A stretch of DNA of 39,633 nucleotides from an uncultured Bacilli bacterium (GTDB lineage Bacteria; Bacillota_I; Bacilli_A; RFN20; CAG-826). A model generated the notes under the pieces. It made no database searches and was not told where the DNA came from. It worked only from the letters and a program-made list of their open reading frames with translations. The translations under genes were made by a program, and so were the position numbers. The stretch lies in the NCBI GenBank assembly GCA_944368945.1, contig CALVXH010000005.1, positions 1-39,633 on the forward strand, read 5' to 3'. This document shows, piece after piece, positions 1 to 7,867 of this stretch; the first letter of the stretch is position 1, and each line of letters opens with the position of its first letter.

Positions 1-2
1 AT

Positions 3-116
3 AATACAAAAAGGAGGTCTGACAGACTAAAAGCCGCATTTGCTTATGAACCTGCATTTAGTTTGTCAGTTGGCGATTTATCAAATATATTTACGATATT
101 ACTTAAAAAGTCGTAA
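3..116 (+). CDS. C-terminal end of an unrecognised protein (partial)
   Basis: An open frame runs in from the left edge and stops with TAA at 114-116, giving the last 37 residues of a protein ending in SNIFTILLKKS. The stretch reads like real protein, with a basic start (KRRSDRLKAA) followed by a mixed hydrophobic tail. I do not recognise the family. It lies 43 bases upstream of the ABC exporter on the same strand and could be the preceding gene of that operon. Only the tail is visible, so no function is given. Confidence 0.5.
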   Translation, partial: NTKRRSDRLKAAFAYEPAFSLSVGDLSNIFTILLKKS

Positions 117-159
117 TAATAGTTGAAAAACTATTAAAGAGTGAATAAAATAATTGCTT

Positions 160-1923
160 ATGTTAAAGACCTTTTTGAAATTTTTAAAACCTTACAAACG
201 GCAATTTGCAATTGCTGTTATTTGTATTTGTATTGAATGTGGTCTTGAAGTCGTTTTGCCTTTTTTAATGAATAACTTAATTAAAGGTGGCGTTATTGAG
301 ACTGGTGAAAATACATATACAATGAATCTTAATTACGTTCTTTTGCTAGGAATCATTATGATTGTCCTAGCTTTACTAGCATTTTTTATTGGTGTTATTG
401 GCGCTAAATTTAGTGCAATTTCAGGAAGAGGTTTAGGATACGAGTTAAGAAAGGAAGAATATAAAAAACTCGAATCATACTCTTTTAAGAATATTGATAG
501 TTTTAGACGCTCAAGTTTAATTACTAGACTTACCAACGATGTGCAAATAATCTCTGATACGTTATGTACAAGTTTAAGACCAACATTAAGAGCACCAATT
601 ATGATGATTTTTTCATTGATTTTTGCATTAATCATCTCACCTTTATTATCTTTAATATTTTTATGTGCACTAATCGTTCTTTCAGCAATGATTTTTACAA
701 TAGTTCACTTTGTCAAACCAAAATTTAAAATCATTCAAAAATTAGTTGATAACATTAATAGAGTTACTCAAGAAAGCATTATTGCAATTAAAACTATTAA
801 GGCATATGTTAAAAAAGATTATGAACTTTTGAAATTCAAAGAAGCAAATGAAGATTTAAAGAAAACTTCTAGAAAAACTCTTTCGATAAATGCTTTATCA
901 ATGCCAGCAGGTCAACTTGCTAACTACGGTACTATCATCGCTATTATTTATTTTGGTGGCATTCTTTATATGCAACCAGCTCATGCAATTGCGTTAGAAG
1001 ATATTCAAACTTTCCTAACATATGTTATGCAACTTCTTGCAACTATTATTATGTTCTCTAACATTTTAATGGCTGTTAATAGAGCTAGTGCAAGCATTTA
1101 TAGAGTCAATGAAGTTTTATCAACAAATAGCGAAATTTTTGATAAAGAGGACTCTACTAAAGTTATCACTCAAGGTGCTGTTACTTTTAAAGATGTTTCA
1201 TTCAAATATAACTTATCAAGTCCTGAATATGTTTTAAAACACATAAGTTTTGATATTAAGCCTGGTGAATTTGTTGGTGTTATAGGTCAAACAGGATCTT
1301 CAAAAAGTACTTTAGTATATTTAATAGAAAGATTTTATGACATTACTAGTGGACAAATTTTAATTGATGGAGTAGATATTAAAGAATATTCATTAGAGCA
1401 TCTTAGAGATTCTATTTCTATATCGTTCCAAAGCCCTACTCTTTTTAAAGGAACAGTTACTGAAAACTTAAAATGGGGTAATAAAAATGCTACAAAAGAA
1501 GAAATAGATTCTGCTTGTAAAATCGCTGAATGTTACTCATTTATTAATGACAGATTGAATGAAGGCTTTAATACTGTAATTTCTCAAGGTGGTACTAGTG
1601 TTAGCGGTGGTCAACGTCAAAGACTTTGTATTGCTAGAGCACTTCTTAAAAAACCTAAAATTTTAATTTTAGACGATTCTTTCAGTGCATTAGATAAAAT
1701 TACTGAAGCTAAGGTTAAAAACAATCTAAAGAAATATTTACCATTTATGACTAAAATTGTAATTTCTCAAAAAATATCTACTATTCAAGATGCAGATAAA
1801 ATTATTGTTTTAGACAATGGTAAGATTTCAAATATTGGAACTCATGAAGAGCTTCTCAAAAAGGATAATATATATAAAGATATTTATAACTTACAAGTTT
1901 TAGGAAGTAGTGACAATGAATAA
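160..1923 (+). CDS. ABC exporter subunit 1 (TMD-NBD half-transporter, degenerate ATPase site)
   Basis: Half-transporter of the multidrug/lipid exporter type: six membrane segments in roughly residues 1-320, then an ATPase domain. The ATPase has Walker A GQTGSSKST (about residue 378), signature VSGGQRQR (about 481) and Walker B ILILDD (about 503). The catalytic Glu after Walker B is Asp (DDSFSALD), and the switch His is Gln (VISQKIST). Together these mark the non-catalytic partner of a heterodimer, like TM287 or LmrC/BmrC-type proteins. The signature here is intact, as expected if it completes the partner's active site. I chose ATG at 160; a TTG at 154 is the alternative. The gene overlaps the next by 8 bases, so the two are translated together. 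The substrate cannot be read from sequence. Confidence 0.93.
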   Translation: MLKTFLKFLKPYKRQFAIAVICICIECGLEVVLPFLMNNLIKGGVIETGENTYTMNLNYVLLLGIIMIVLALLAFFIGVIGAKFSAISGRGLGYELRKEEYKKLESYSFKNIDSFRRSSLITRLTNDVQIISDTLCTSLRPTLRAPIMMIFSLIFALIISPLLSLIFLCALIVLSAMIFTIVHFVKPKFKIIQKLVDNINRVTQESIIAIKTIKAYVKKDYELLKFKEANEDLKKTSRKTLSINALSMPAGQLANYGTIIAIIYFGGILYMQPAHAIALEDIQTFLTYVMQLLATIIMFSNILMAVNRASASIYRVNEVLSTNSEIFDKEDSTKVITQGAVTFKDVSFKYNLSSPEYVLKHISFDIKPGEFVGVIGQTGSSKSTLVYLIERFYDITSGQILIDGVDIKEYSLEHLRDSISISFQSPTLFKGTVTENLKWGNKNATKEEIDSACKIAECYSFINDRLNEGFNTVISQGGTSVSGGQRQRLCIARALLKKPKILILDDSFSALDKITEAKVKNNLKKYLPFMTKIVISQKISTIQDADKIIVLDNGKISNIGTHEELLKKDNIYKDIYNLQVLGSSDNE

Positions 1924-3748
1924 GACCTCAATGCCAAAGAACTTTTTTAAGACCTTTGCTAGATTAATAAATTATTTTGGCAAAAAGAAATATCTCTTAC
2001 TTTTAGTAATTTTACTTGTAATTTACACTTCTTTTGCAAATATTTATGGAGTTTATTATTTAGGAACTATTATTGATACTGCAATTAAAAATGAAAACAT
2101 GAATGAATTAATTATTGATGTTTTTACTTTAATTGGCATATATGGTGCTGGGGTATTTTGTGACTTCTCATATACACAAATAATGGTTAGATTATCACAA
2201 GATGTTTTATATAATTTACGTGCTGATTTATCTAGACATACACAAGATTTACCATTAACCTATTTTGACAAACACAATCATGGTGAAATAATGACATATT
2301 TCACTAACGATGTTGATACATTAATCAATGCTTTAAATGATAGTTTTGCTAATATTATCTTAAGTTTTTGTAACATTATAGGAACAATCATCTTATTATT
2401 TGTAATTAATGTTTATCTAGCTTTAATTGTTATTGTCTTTATGGCATTTATCGCTTCCTTTATTATTTGGAATACCAGAAAATGTAGAAAATACTTTACT
2501 GCTCAACAAGCTGCAATTGGTAATATTAATTCCAAAGTCGAGGAAGATATCTTAGGCGTAAAAGTCATTAAAGCATTTAACCACGAAGAAGAAAGTTATG
2601 AATCTTTTGATGATGTTAATAAAAGATGGCTTAAAGCTAGTACTTCTTCATTCTTCCATACTCAATTAAATATTCCTGTTATTGTCACAGCTTCTTATAT
2701 TGAGTTTGCTGTTGCTTGTTTAATTGGTATTTTATTCTTAGTTAATAACTGGATTTTAGGAATTGGTACTTTAACAAGTTATATCGTTGCTGTTAGACAA
2801 AGTACTCAACCATTTAACTTCTTCACTCAACATATCAATACAATTCTTACCGCATTAGCAGGTAGTGAAAGAATATTTGATTATTTAGACGTCAAAGAAG
2901 AGGAAGATAATGGGATTGTAACACTAATTAAAGTTAATGATAATAGTACTAATTATACTGATAGATATGCTTGGTCTATTCCTAATAAAAATGGAGAACC
3001 AACTATTGTTCCATTAAAAGGTGAGATTGTATTTAATCATGTTAAGTTTGGGTATGTACCAAATAAACCAGTTTTAAACGATATATCTTTTTATGCAAAA
3101 CATGGTCAAAAAATTGCATTTGTTGGTTCAACTGGTGCTGGAAAAACAACAATTATTTCATTAATTAATAGATTTTATAACATTGAAAGTGGCGAAATTC
3201 TTTATGATGGTATAAATGTCAAAGATATGAAACTTGAAAGTTTAAGAAGATCAATTTCAATGGTTACGCAAGATACTCATTTATTTACTGGTACCATTTA
3301 TGACAATATTCGTTACTCAAGATTACATTCCACAAATGAAGAGGTAATTAAAGCTAGTAAAATTGCTAATTGTGATTCATTCATTAGAATGTTACCTCAA
3401 GGATATGATACGATGCTTTATGATGATGGCCATAACTTAAGTGAAGGACAAAGACAACTTATCGCTTTAGCTCGTGCTGCTTTATCAATGCCTCCTCTAC
3501 TAATTCTAGATGAGGCTACAAGTAATATTGATACTCGTAGTGAAAAACTTGTTCAAGCATCAATGGACAAATTAATGATTGGTAGAACTGTCCTTGTTAT
3601 TGCTCATAGACTTTCAACAGTTAGAAATAGTGAAGCTATTTTATACTTGGAAAACGGTAAAATTATTGAGCGTGGTAGTAACGATGATTTATTAAAATTA
3701 AAAGGAAAATATTACGCTCTTTATAATGGCAAAACTGAATTGCAATAA
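1916..3748 (+). CDS. ABC exporter subunit 2 (TMD-NBD half-transporter, catalytic partner)
   Basis: Second half of the heterodimeric exporter, with N-terminal transmembrane segments and an ATPase domain. Walker A is GSTGAGKTT (about residue 403), the signature LSEGQRQL (about 508), Walker B LLILDEATSNID with the catalytic Glu (about 528), and the switch His VIAHRLST (about 562). The signature has Glu for the second Gly of LSGGQ, as in partners of degenerate half-transporters. So one composite site (this Walker A/B with subunit 1's VSGGQ) should hydrolyse ATP and the other should not. A linker of about 35 residues before the ATPase domain is a known feature of this class. ATG at 1916 is preceded by AGGAAG; GTG at 1910 is an alternative. 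A hairpin terminator follows. Confidence 0.93.
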   Translation: MNKTSMPKNFFKTFARLINYFGKKKYLLLLVILLVIYTSFANIYGVYYLGTIIDTAIKNENMNELIIDVFTLIGIYGAGVFCDFSYTQIMVRLSQDVLYNLRADLSRHTQDLPLTYFDKHNHGEIMTYFTNDVDTLINALNDSFANIILSFCNIIGTIILLFVINVYLALIVIVFMAFIASFIIWNTRKCRKYFTAQQAAIGNINSKVEEDILGVKVIKAFNHEEESYESFDDVNKRWLKASTSSFFHTQLNIPVIVTASYIEFAVACLIGILFLVNNWILGIGTLTSYIVAVRQSTQPFNFFTQHINTILTALAGSERIFDYLDVKEEEDNGIVTLIKVNDNSTNYTDRYAWSIPNKNGEPTIVPLKGEIVFNHVKFGYVPNKPVLNDISFYAKHGQKIAFVGSTGAGKTTIISLINRFYNIESGEILYDGINVKDMKLESLRRSISMVTQDTHLFTGTIYDNIRYSRLHSTNEEVIKASKIANCDSFIRMLPQGYDTMLYDDGHNLSEGQRQLIALARAALSMPPLLILDEATSNIDTRSEKLVQASMDKLMIGRTVLVIAHRLSTVRNSEAILYLENGKIIERGSNDDLLKLKGKYYALYNGKTELQ

Positions 3749-3752
3749 AAAT

Positions 3753-3799
3753 AAAAAGTGTGGTTTTAAAGGTTTTTTCCTCATTAACCACACTTTTTT
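3753..3799. terminator. bidirectional terminator between ABC exporter and upp
   Basis: AAAAAGTGTGGTT (3753-3765) pairs with AACCACACTTTTT (3786-3798) around a 20-base loop. T-runs follow on both strands, so it can end the convergent ABC and upp transcripts. Confidence 0.85.
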
Positions 3800-3817
3800 A
3801 TTTACGAAATTTTATTA

Positions 3818-4444
3818 TTATAATGTACCAAAGATTCTATCTCCAGCATCGCCTAAGCCTGGGAGAATGTATCCTTTTTCGTTTAATTTTTCATCTTGTG
3901 CTGCGATATAAATATCAACATCTGGATGTTTCTTCATTACTTCTTTAATGCCTTCTGGAGCACCAACTAAGTTAAGTAATCTAATATTTGTATAACCTTT
4001 TGATTTAATCATTGAAATTGCATCGCAAGCACTTCCACCAGTTGCAAGCATTGGATCACAAACTAAAACTAATGGATTTTCAACTTTTGGTAACTTGCAG
4101 AAATATTCAACTGGTTTTAATGTTTTTTCATCTCTATATAAACCAATATGACCGATTCTAGCAGTTGGTAACATATTAATTACACCATTACTCATACCAA
4201 TACCTGCTCTTAAAATAGGTACAACAATAATATTGTAATTTAAATGTAATTTGTCAATTGTTACACCTGTAGGAGTTTTAATCTTATCTCCTGTTGGTAA
4301 AGCTTTTAAATCTCTAAATACTTCAAAAGTCATTAATGAAGAAATTTCATCAAGTAAAGTTCTAAAATCTTTTGAATTTGTTTTTTCATCTCTCATGTAA
4401 TTTAATTTTACAGTAATTAATGGATTGTCAACGATGTGTAACAT
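3818..4444 (-). CDS. upp: uracil phosphoribosyltransferase
   Basis: Cytoplasmic pyrimidine salvage enzyme that makes UMP from uracil and PRPP. The 208-residue length is standard for the family. The PRPP loop VCDPMLATGGSA is present, as is the C-terminal uracil/PRPP region GYILPGLGDAGDRIFGT; the N-terminal half carries VPILRAGIGMSNG. The start ATG is preceded by AAAGGAG six bases upstream. A terminator-like hairpin with a T-run lies just upstream of the ribosome binding site (4467-4500), so upp needs either a promoter inside about 30 bases or read-through of that hairpin. It converges on the ABC operon. Confidence 0.97.
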   Translation of the reverse strand: MLHIVDNPLITVKLNYMRDEKTNSKDFRTLLDEISSLMTFEVFRDLKALPTGDKIKTPTGVTIDKLHLNYNIIVVPILRAGIGMSNGVINMLPTARIGHIGLYRDEKTLKPVEYFCKLPKVENPLVLVCDPMLATGGSACDAISMIKSKGYTNIRLLNLVGAPEGIKEVMKKHPDVDIYIAAQDEKLNEKGYILPGLGDAGDRIFGTL

Positions 4445-4466
4445 AATAATCTCCTTTTCTTTTTTT

Positions 4467-4500
4467 AAAAAAAACGGAATAAAAATAAATTTATTCCGTT
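4467..4500 (-). terminator. hairpin with T-run just upstream of upp
   Basis: On the minus strand an 11-bp stem (AACGGAATAAA / TTTATTCCGTT, loop of six) is followed directly by six more T residues, about 20 bases before the upp ribosome binding site. It is either the terminator of the upstream transcript or an attenuator for upp. I saw no PyrR-type binding loop in the upstream sequence. Confidence 0.7.
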
Positions 4501-4633
4501 AATAGCAATAGTTGGACAATAAGTCCTCTGATTTTAGAAAGTAATGATTTGAAAATGAAAAATTATTAAAGATAAATAAAACGTCAATTCTTTTTTTGCT
4601 TATTTTAAAACTACTATTTAATATCTTCATCAT
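4499..4633 (-). CDS. possible small protein or leader ORF (44 residues) before upp
   Basis: A minus-strand frame of 44 codons starts at ATG-ATG (MMKILNSSFKISKK...), with GAGGAAG eight to nine bases upstream. It ends in TAA exactly at the base of the hairpin 4467-4500. A TTGACA lies further upstream, near 4687-4692. The layout (promoter-like box, ribosome binding site, short frame, hairpin with T-run, upp) fits a small independent gene or a leader that controls upp. The product has no recognisable motif, and in DNA this AT-rich a 44-codon frame could be chance. Confidence 0.3.
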   Translation of the reverse strand: MMKILNSSFKISKKRIDVLFIFNNFSFSNHYFLKSEDLLSNYCY

Positions 4634-4708
4634 TAATTTTTACTTCCTCAAATTTTCTTTTAATATTTAAAAACTTATAAGCAATAATGTCAATAAATAA
4701 ATATCGAA

Positions 4709-5704
4709 TTATAAATTTTTAGATAAATAATCATTTAATCTATCAAATTCATAATACATATAAGCTTCATATAAAGCTTCAAATAGCAAATAGTCTTTAT
4801 TTAAACTTGGTTTCTTAAATTTCAAATTTAAATGTTCAATAACAATTAAATTAACATCTAAGAAAGTATTTTCAGTTTTTAATAATTCTTTTAACTCATT
4901 TTCTTCTTCTACTTTTAATCTTGTGCAAACCTTATTTAAATAGCTTCTAGCGCTTTCATAATAAGTTGATATAAACATCGTTACATAATAAAGTAATATT
5001 TTATTTGCCTCTTCAACTTTATCTTCCTTTAACTTAAGATGCTTATTAATTTCATCCATAAAGTAAACAATCTTTTCGATTAAACGATAATTTTGTCTTG
5101 TTAAGTAAATTATCGTCTCATCAACATATTTTTGATACTTACCAAACTTATCATCTAAAGTTTTGTTATTGAATAATTGTGCTTTATATATCCTATCAAA
5201 TATTTTCTCTTTATATTGATTAAATAAATAAAGCTCACTTGTACCAAAATCTAATAAGTTAGACACAACAATTATTTTTGCTCCCGCGCCAATAAGTGAA
5301 GTTAAATAACTTAAAAAAGCATCATAATCACTCGAAGCATATCTTTCTAAATCATCCAAAATAACTACCTTATCAGCTTTTAACTTATTGATTTTTAATA
5401 AATACTCTAAAGTTTTCATAGTATCAACTTCTGATCCAAAGGGATTAATAACATTTGGAACAATCTCAACAGTTTTAGAAGTTTTACCATGAACTTTCAT
5501 ATATAAAGCTGTATTTATCTCATCAATATTTTTTAAACCATGTAAAGATACATAATAAAATCTAATATCTTTCATTTTGTTGTCTTTAATTAGTTCATGT
5601 AGCAAAAATGTTTTACCACTTCCCCATGGTCCATCAAGTAAAACTATATTATAAGGACTATCAATAAAATTTTTTAATTCAGTTAGTAAAGACTCTTTAT
5701 TCAT
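4709..5704 (-). CDS. KAP-like P-loop NTPase
   Basis: About 331 residues. Walker A GPWGSGKT sits near residue 24 and Walker B VVILDDLER near residue 114. This pair, with WGSGKT directly after the N-terminus and DDLER in Walker B, is typical of KAP-family P-loop NTPases, several of which serve in phage defence or at the membrane. The transmembrane insertion seen in many KAP proteins is not apparent; the C-terminal half is helical and charged. ATG at 5704 is preferred because GGGAGA lies just upstream, whereas the upstream ATG (5722) has no ribosome binding site. It stands alone next to a tRNA gene used as an integration site. A defence role is only a guess from family and place. Confidence 0.75.
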   Translation of the reverse strand: MNKESLLTELKNFIDSPYNIVLLDGPWGSGKTFLLHELIKDNKMKDIRFYYVSLHGLKNIDEINTALYMKVHGKTSKTVEIVPNVINPFGSEVDTMKTLEYLLKINKLKADKVVILDDLERYASSDYDAFLSYLTSLIGAGAKIIVVSNLLDFGTSELYLFNQYKEKIFDRIYKAQLFNNKTLDDKFGKYQKYVDETIIYLTRQNYRLIEKIVYFMDEINKHLKLKEDKVEEANKILLYYVTMFISTYYESARSYLNKVCTRLKVEEENELKELLKTENTFLDVNLIVIEHLNLKFKKPSLNKDYLLFEALYEAYMYYEFDRLNDYLSKNL

Positions 5705-5888
5705 AATGATCTCCCTTTTCATTAATATTTTATAACCTTGAAATTAATATGGCGATAAAAATTAAATTTTCGATTTCAAACTGTAATTAAAAACTTAATT
5801 ATTTATATTTTCTTTTTAAAAAATAATTGTAATTTGCAGGAATTTTAGTTTATTTAATGCCATAACATATATCAAAAATAAATTATAT

Positions 5889-5917
5889 TTGACAAAAATT
5901 ATTTTTTTATGTAATAT
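5889..5917 (+). promoter_or_regulatory. sigma-A promoter of tRNA-Ala
   Basis: TTGACA at 5889-5894 and TAATAT at 5912-5917 are separated by exactly 17 bases. This places transcription start a few bases before the tRNA at 5928. Confidence 0.85.
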
Positions 5918-5927
5918 TTTTTTCACT

Positions 5928-6003
5928 GGGGCTTTAGCTCAGTTGGGAGAGCGCTTCCATGGCATGGAAGAGGTCGTCGGTTCGATCCCGATAAGCTCCA
6001 CCA
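5928..6003 (+). tRNA. tRNA-Ala (anticodon GGC)
   Basis: A 76-base cloverleaf. The acceptor GGGGCTT pairs with AAGCTCC and includes the G3-U70 pair that defines alanine tRNAs. The D arm is AGCTCAGTTGGGAGAGC, the anticodon loop ATGGCAT gives GGC, the T arm contains GGTTCGATCCC, and CCA is encoded. Its last 16 bases form part of the 18-bp repeat that bounds the integrated element, so the gene was rebuilt intact by the element's left end. Confidence 0.95.
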
Positions 6004-6005
6004 GT
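5988..6005. repeat. attL: 18-bp direct repeat at tRNA-Ala 3' end
   Basis: CCGATAAGCTCCACCAGT is identical to 17448-17465. It covers the last 16 bases of tRNA-Ala plus two more. Weaker ungapped similarity continues for about 60 bases on the 3' side of both copies, covering a terminator hairpin and the motif AACATTTGGAAAAA. Confidence 0.9.
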
Positions 6006-6016
6006 TTGTAAAAAGT

Positions 6017-6038
6017 GCCGATTTAATCGGCTTTTTTT
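6017..6038 (+). terminator. tRNA-Ala terminator supplied by the element
   Basis: GCCGATT/AATCGGC hairpin followed by seven T. A related hairpin (17477-17491) followed by seven T occupies the same position after the right-hand repeat. Confidence 0.8.
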
Positions 6039-6435
6039 GTTTAAAATTATAACATTTGGAAAAATTTTGGAAAAAAATTTAATAATTTTTCCAAGCTCAT
6101 TAGAAACTATTTTCATATTATCTTTATTAATTCATAAGAGAAAAGGAAGGGGACTAAGAGGAAGAAAAAGAAATAGATAAAGAAAAAGATAAACAATGTT
6201 ATTCCTAAAGTCATAACATTAATATTTCAACAACAATAAAAACAAAAGTTATAATTTATAAAGCTATAACATATGTTGGGAGACATTTTTCGACCATATC
6301 TCGAACCTTGACTTTATTTTTAAATCATGTTAGAGCTCGATTTTTAATATAACTTTAAATATGTAATTTTTAGTAAAAAAAATACCTTTTTGCAGGTATT
6401 TTTTTAAAAATAATAAGTTTTATCGACTAGCTAAC
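6039..6435. other. element left end, no gene seen
   Basis: Very AT-rich sequence with no supported gene. It contains an inverted repeat (TTGGAAAAA ... TTTTTCCAA, about 6056-6094) also found beside the right repeat, a purine-rich tract near 6136-6195, and the terminator at 6375-6405. Recombinase arm-binding sites would be expected here but I cannot identify them. Confidence 0.5.
6375..6405 (-). terminator. terminator of the element's minus-strand transcript
   Basis: A stem of about 11 bp (AAAAAATACCT / AGGTATTTTTT, six-base loop) with a T-run on the minus strand lies about 30 bases beyond the stop at 6436. Confidence 0.75.
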
Positions 6436-6822
6436 TTAATAAAAAATCTGATCATTAATAATATTTAAATCACTGAATAAATCTTTTAATATGCTTATTA
6501 CATTTGATGATATAGCAATTATATCCATTTCCTCTTTTATAAAATTATTAAGCTCATCATTTTGACAATAATCAATTCCAAGTATCGTACTGCTTTTTAT
6601 TGCTTTATTAATACGAATGCGATTTATAGAATATACTTTTTTTAAAACTCTTAATAACTGGATAGTTTCTTTAATATCTATATTTAGGTCATCAAAGAAA
6701 TCTTTCGTTTTTCTCAGTTTCAATTTTATTTCATAAAGATTTAATGCAACATTAAGGACATCTTCATTAACATTATATTTTTTTAAATCCGTTAATGTTT
6801 TGCTACTATGCATAATTAACAT
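6436..6822 (-). CDS. element protein of unknown function (about 128 residues)
   Basis: The last gene of the element's minus-strand row, just after the 213-residue protein (eight bases between that stop and this ATG), so probably co-transcribed with it. It is helical and charged (for example KLKLRKTKDFFDDLNIDIKE), with no signal peptide, membrane segment or motif that I recognise. ATG at 6822 is favoured by an AGG-containing ribosome binding site inside the preceding stop region; TTG at 6828 and ATG at 6813 are alternatives. A terminator follows. A role in replication or regulation is possible from position only. Confidence 0.6.
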   Translation of the reverse strand: MLIMHSSKTLTDLKKYNVNEDVLNVALNLYEIKLKLRKTKDFFDDLNIDIKETIQLLRVLKKVYSINRIRINKAIKSSTILGIDYCQNDELNNFIKEEMDIIAISSNVISILKDLFSDLNIINDQIFY

Positions 6823-6830
6823 AATCAAAC

Positions 6831-7472
6831 CTAGTCAATAATCTTTCCATTAAATAACTTTGGGTCAATTCCAAGAGATAAATAATCTTCTTTCGTTAAT
6901 CCACTTTTAAAAAACTCTTTTAAATTAATATTAGAGTTCATTGTTGCTTCAATAAACGCTTTGACTGTATCTCTATCAGATCCAGATGTAAATTGTTCCA
7001 AAGTGCCTGTATATCCATAGTTTTTCAAGATAGCAAACATTCTTTTTTGCTTCATTGTAGCTGAAACTACTGCATCTGTATTTTTTTCTTTAATTGACCT
7101 CTTATAAGTCTTATTAGATCCTATAAATCTTTCAATATTTTTTAAATAATAGCTTTCTTTAGCACTGTCAAATATAACAAGATCATATTTGATAATTGCG
7201 TCTACAAATTCAGAGCAAGTTTTTTGATCCACAGATAAAATTATTTGCATTTTTTCTTCATCAATTGTAAATATCTTATTATTTTTTATTGTAGGAATCT
7301 TACCTAAATCATTAATTACATAAGTAATTAAATCTTCATATAAGCACTTCATAAAATAGCCAAGATATTTCTCTTTTTTATTATAATCGGCAATCATGCT
7401 CTTTAGTGTTCCTACTGCCAAAAAATCTAGAGTGTATTGCCAAAAGTAGTAATAATTTTTCTTACTTACCAT
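6831..7472 (-). CDS. possible replication-initiation (replisome-organizer-like) protein
   Basis: 213 residues, cytoplasmic, preceded by GAGG seven bases before ATG. Residues 1-120 resemble the winged-helix N-terminus of phage replisome organizers only in pattern: an aromatic start (YYYFWQYTLDFLAVGTLKS), a helical segment, and a short beta hairpin before SEFVDAIIKYDLVIFD. The C-terminal part (KRMFAILKNYGYTGTLEQFTSG and after) is helical. No rolling-circle HUH motif or catalytic Tyr signature is evident. It is the best candidate in the element for a replication protein, by position after the small DNA-binding gene and by this weak similarity. Confidence 0.6.
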   Translation of the reverse strand: MVSKKNYYYFWQYTLDFLAVGTLKSMIADYNKKEKYLGYFMKCLYEDLITYVINDLGKIPTIKNNKIFTIDEEKMQIILSVDQKTCSEFVDAIIKYDLVIFDSAKESYYLKNIERFIGSNKTYKRSIKEKNTDAVVSATMKQKRMFAILKNYGYTGTLEQFTSGSDRDTVKAFIEATMNSNINLKEFFKSGLTKEDYLSLGIDPKLFNGKIID

Positions 7473-7537
7473 ATAAATACCTCTATAATATTATTGATTT
7501 TGTAATTTCTTTTTAACTTTGTATAAATCTTAATCAT
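7466..7537 (-). CDS. possible 23-residue leader peptide overlapping the 213-residue gene
   Basis: A short frame MIKIYTKLKRNYKINN... has GAGG nine bases before its ATG and stops with TAA seven bases inside the next gene. Such an overlap would couple its translation to the possible replication gene, as leader peptides do in some plasmids. It is basic and unrecognised, and could be chance. Confidence 0.25.
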   Translation of the reverse strand: MIKIYTKLKRNYKINNIIEVFIW

Positions 7538-7573
7538 ACTTTAAAATCCTCTATTTATTTGATAAAATTTATA

Positions 7574-7591
7574 CATGACAATTATGTCATG
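7574..7591. promoter_or_regulatory. inverted repeat, possible operator
   Basis: CATGACA-ATTA-TGTCATG is a perfect 7-bp inverted repeat between the ribbon-helix-helix-like gene and the 213-residue gene. A second, longer imperfect hairpin (GTTAGTAGT ... ACTGCTAAC, about 7596-7633) lies beside it and may terminate the upstream gene. Either could be a target of the small DNA-binding protein. Confidence 0.4.
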
Positions 7592-7638
7592 CATAGTTAG
7601 TAGTTTATTAATGCTATAGGATGGACTGCTAACTTTTT

Positions 7639-7809
7639 TTATTTGTTTTTGTCGTCAGTTATCAACTTCTTCAAATAAGAATTAATAGACTCTTTAGACT
7701 CTAAAAATTCTATTAAATCTTTATCAGAATCATACCTTAGTTTTAATTGGAAAACACGATATGTTTTTCTACGATATTTAATTGACGCTTTCGTTTGTGC
7801 GGTACCTAT
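7639..7809 (-). CDS. small ribbon-helix-helix-like DNA-binding protein, apparent ATA start
   Basis: A 56-residue frame beginning GTAQTKASIKYRRKTYRV after the start codon and ending KKLITDDKNK. The opening K-A-S-I-K-Y plus a basic beta strand, then a helix-turn-helix-sized remainder, matches the small Arc/CopG-like proteins common in Firmicutes plasmids and mobile elements. A strong AGGAGG (7818-7823) lies eight bases before the codon ATA at 7809-7807. The only nearby ATG (7816-7814) is followed at once by TAA. So either ATA is used as start or ATG has mutated. It lies between the recombinase and the possible replication gene and may act as copy-control or excision regulator. Confidence 0.65.
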   Translation of the reverse strand: MGTAQTKASIKYRRKTYRVFQLKLRYDSDKDLIEFLESKESINSYLKKLITDDKNK

Positions 7810-7867
7810 TTTACATGCCTCCTTTCAAGTATCATTATAGGGCATGTCCTATATATTTACAATAATA

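Noticed and set aside
5934-6116. 60-residue minus-strand frame across tRNA-Ala
   Set aside because: It is antisense to a clear tRNA and its terminator and has no ribosome binding site.
6136-6195. Purine-rich tract as a possible short coding region
   Set aside because: Low-complexity AAG/GAA sequence interrupted by stops in all frames.
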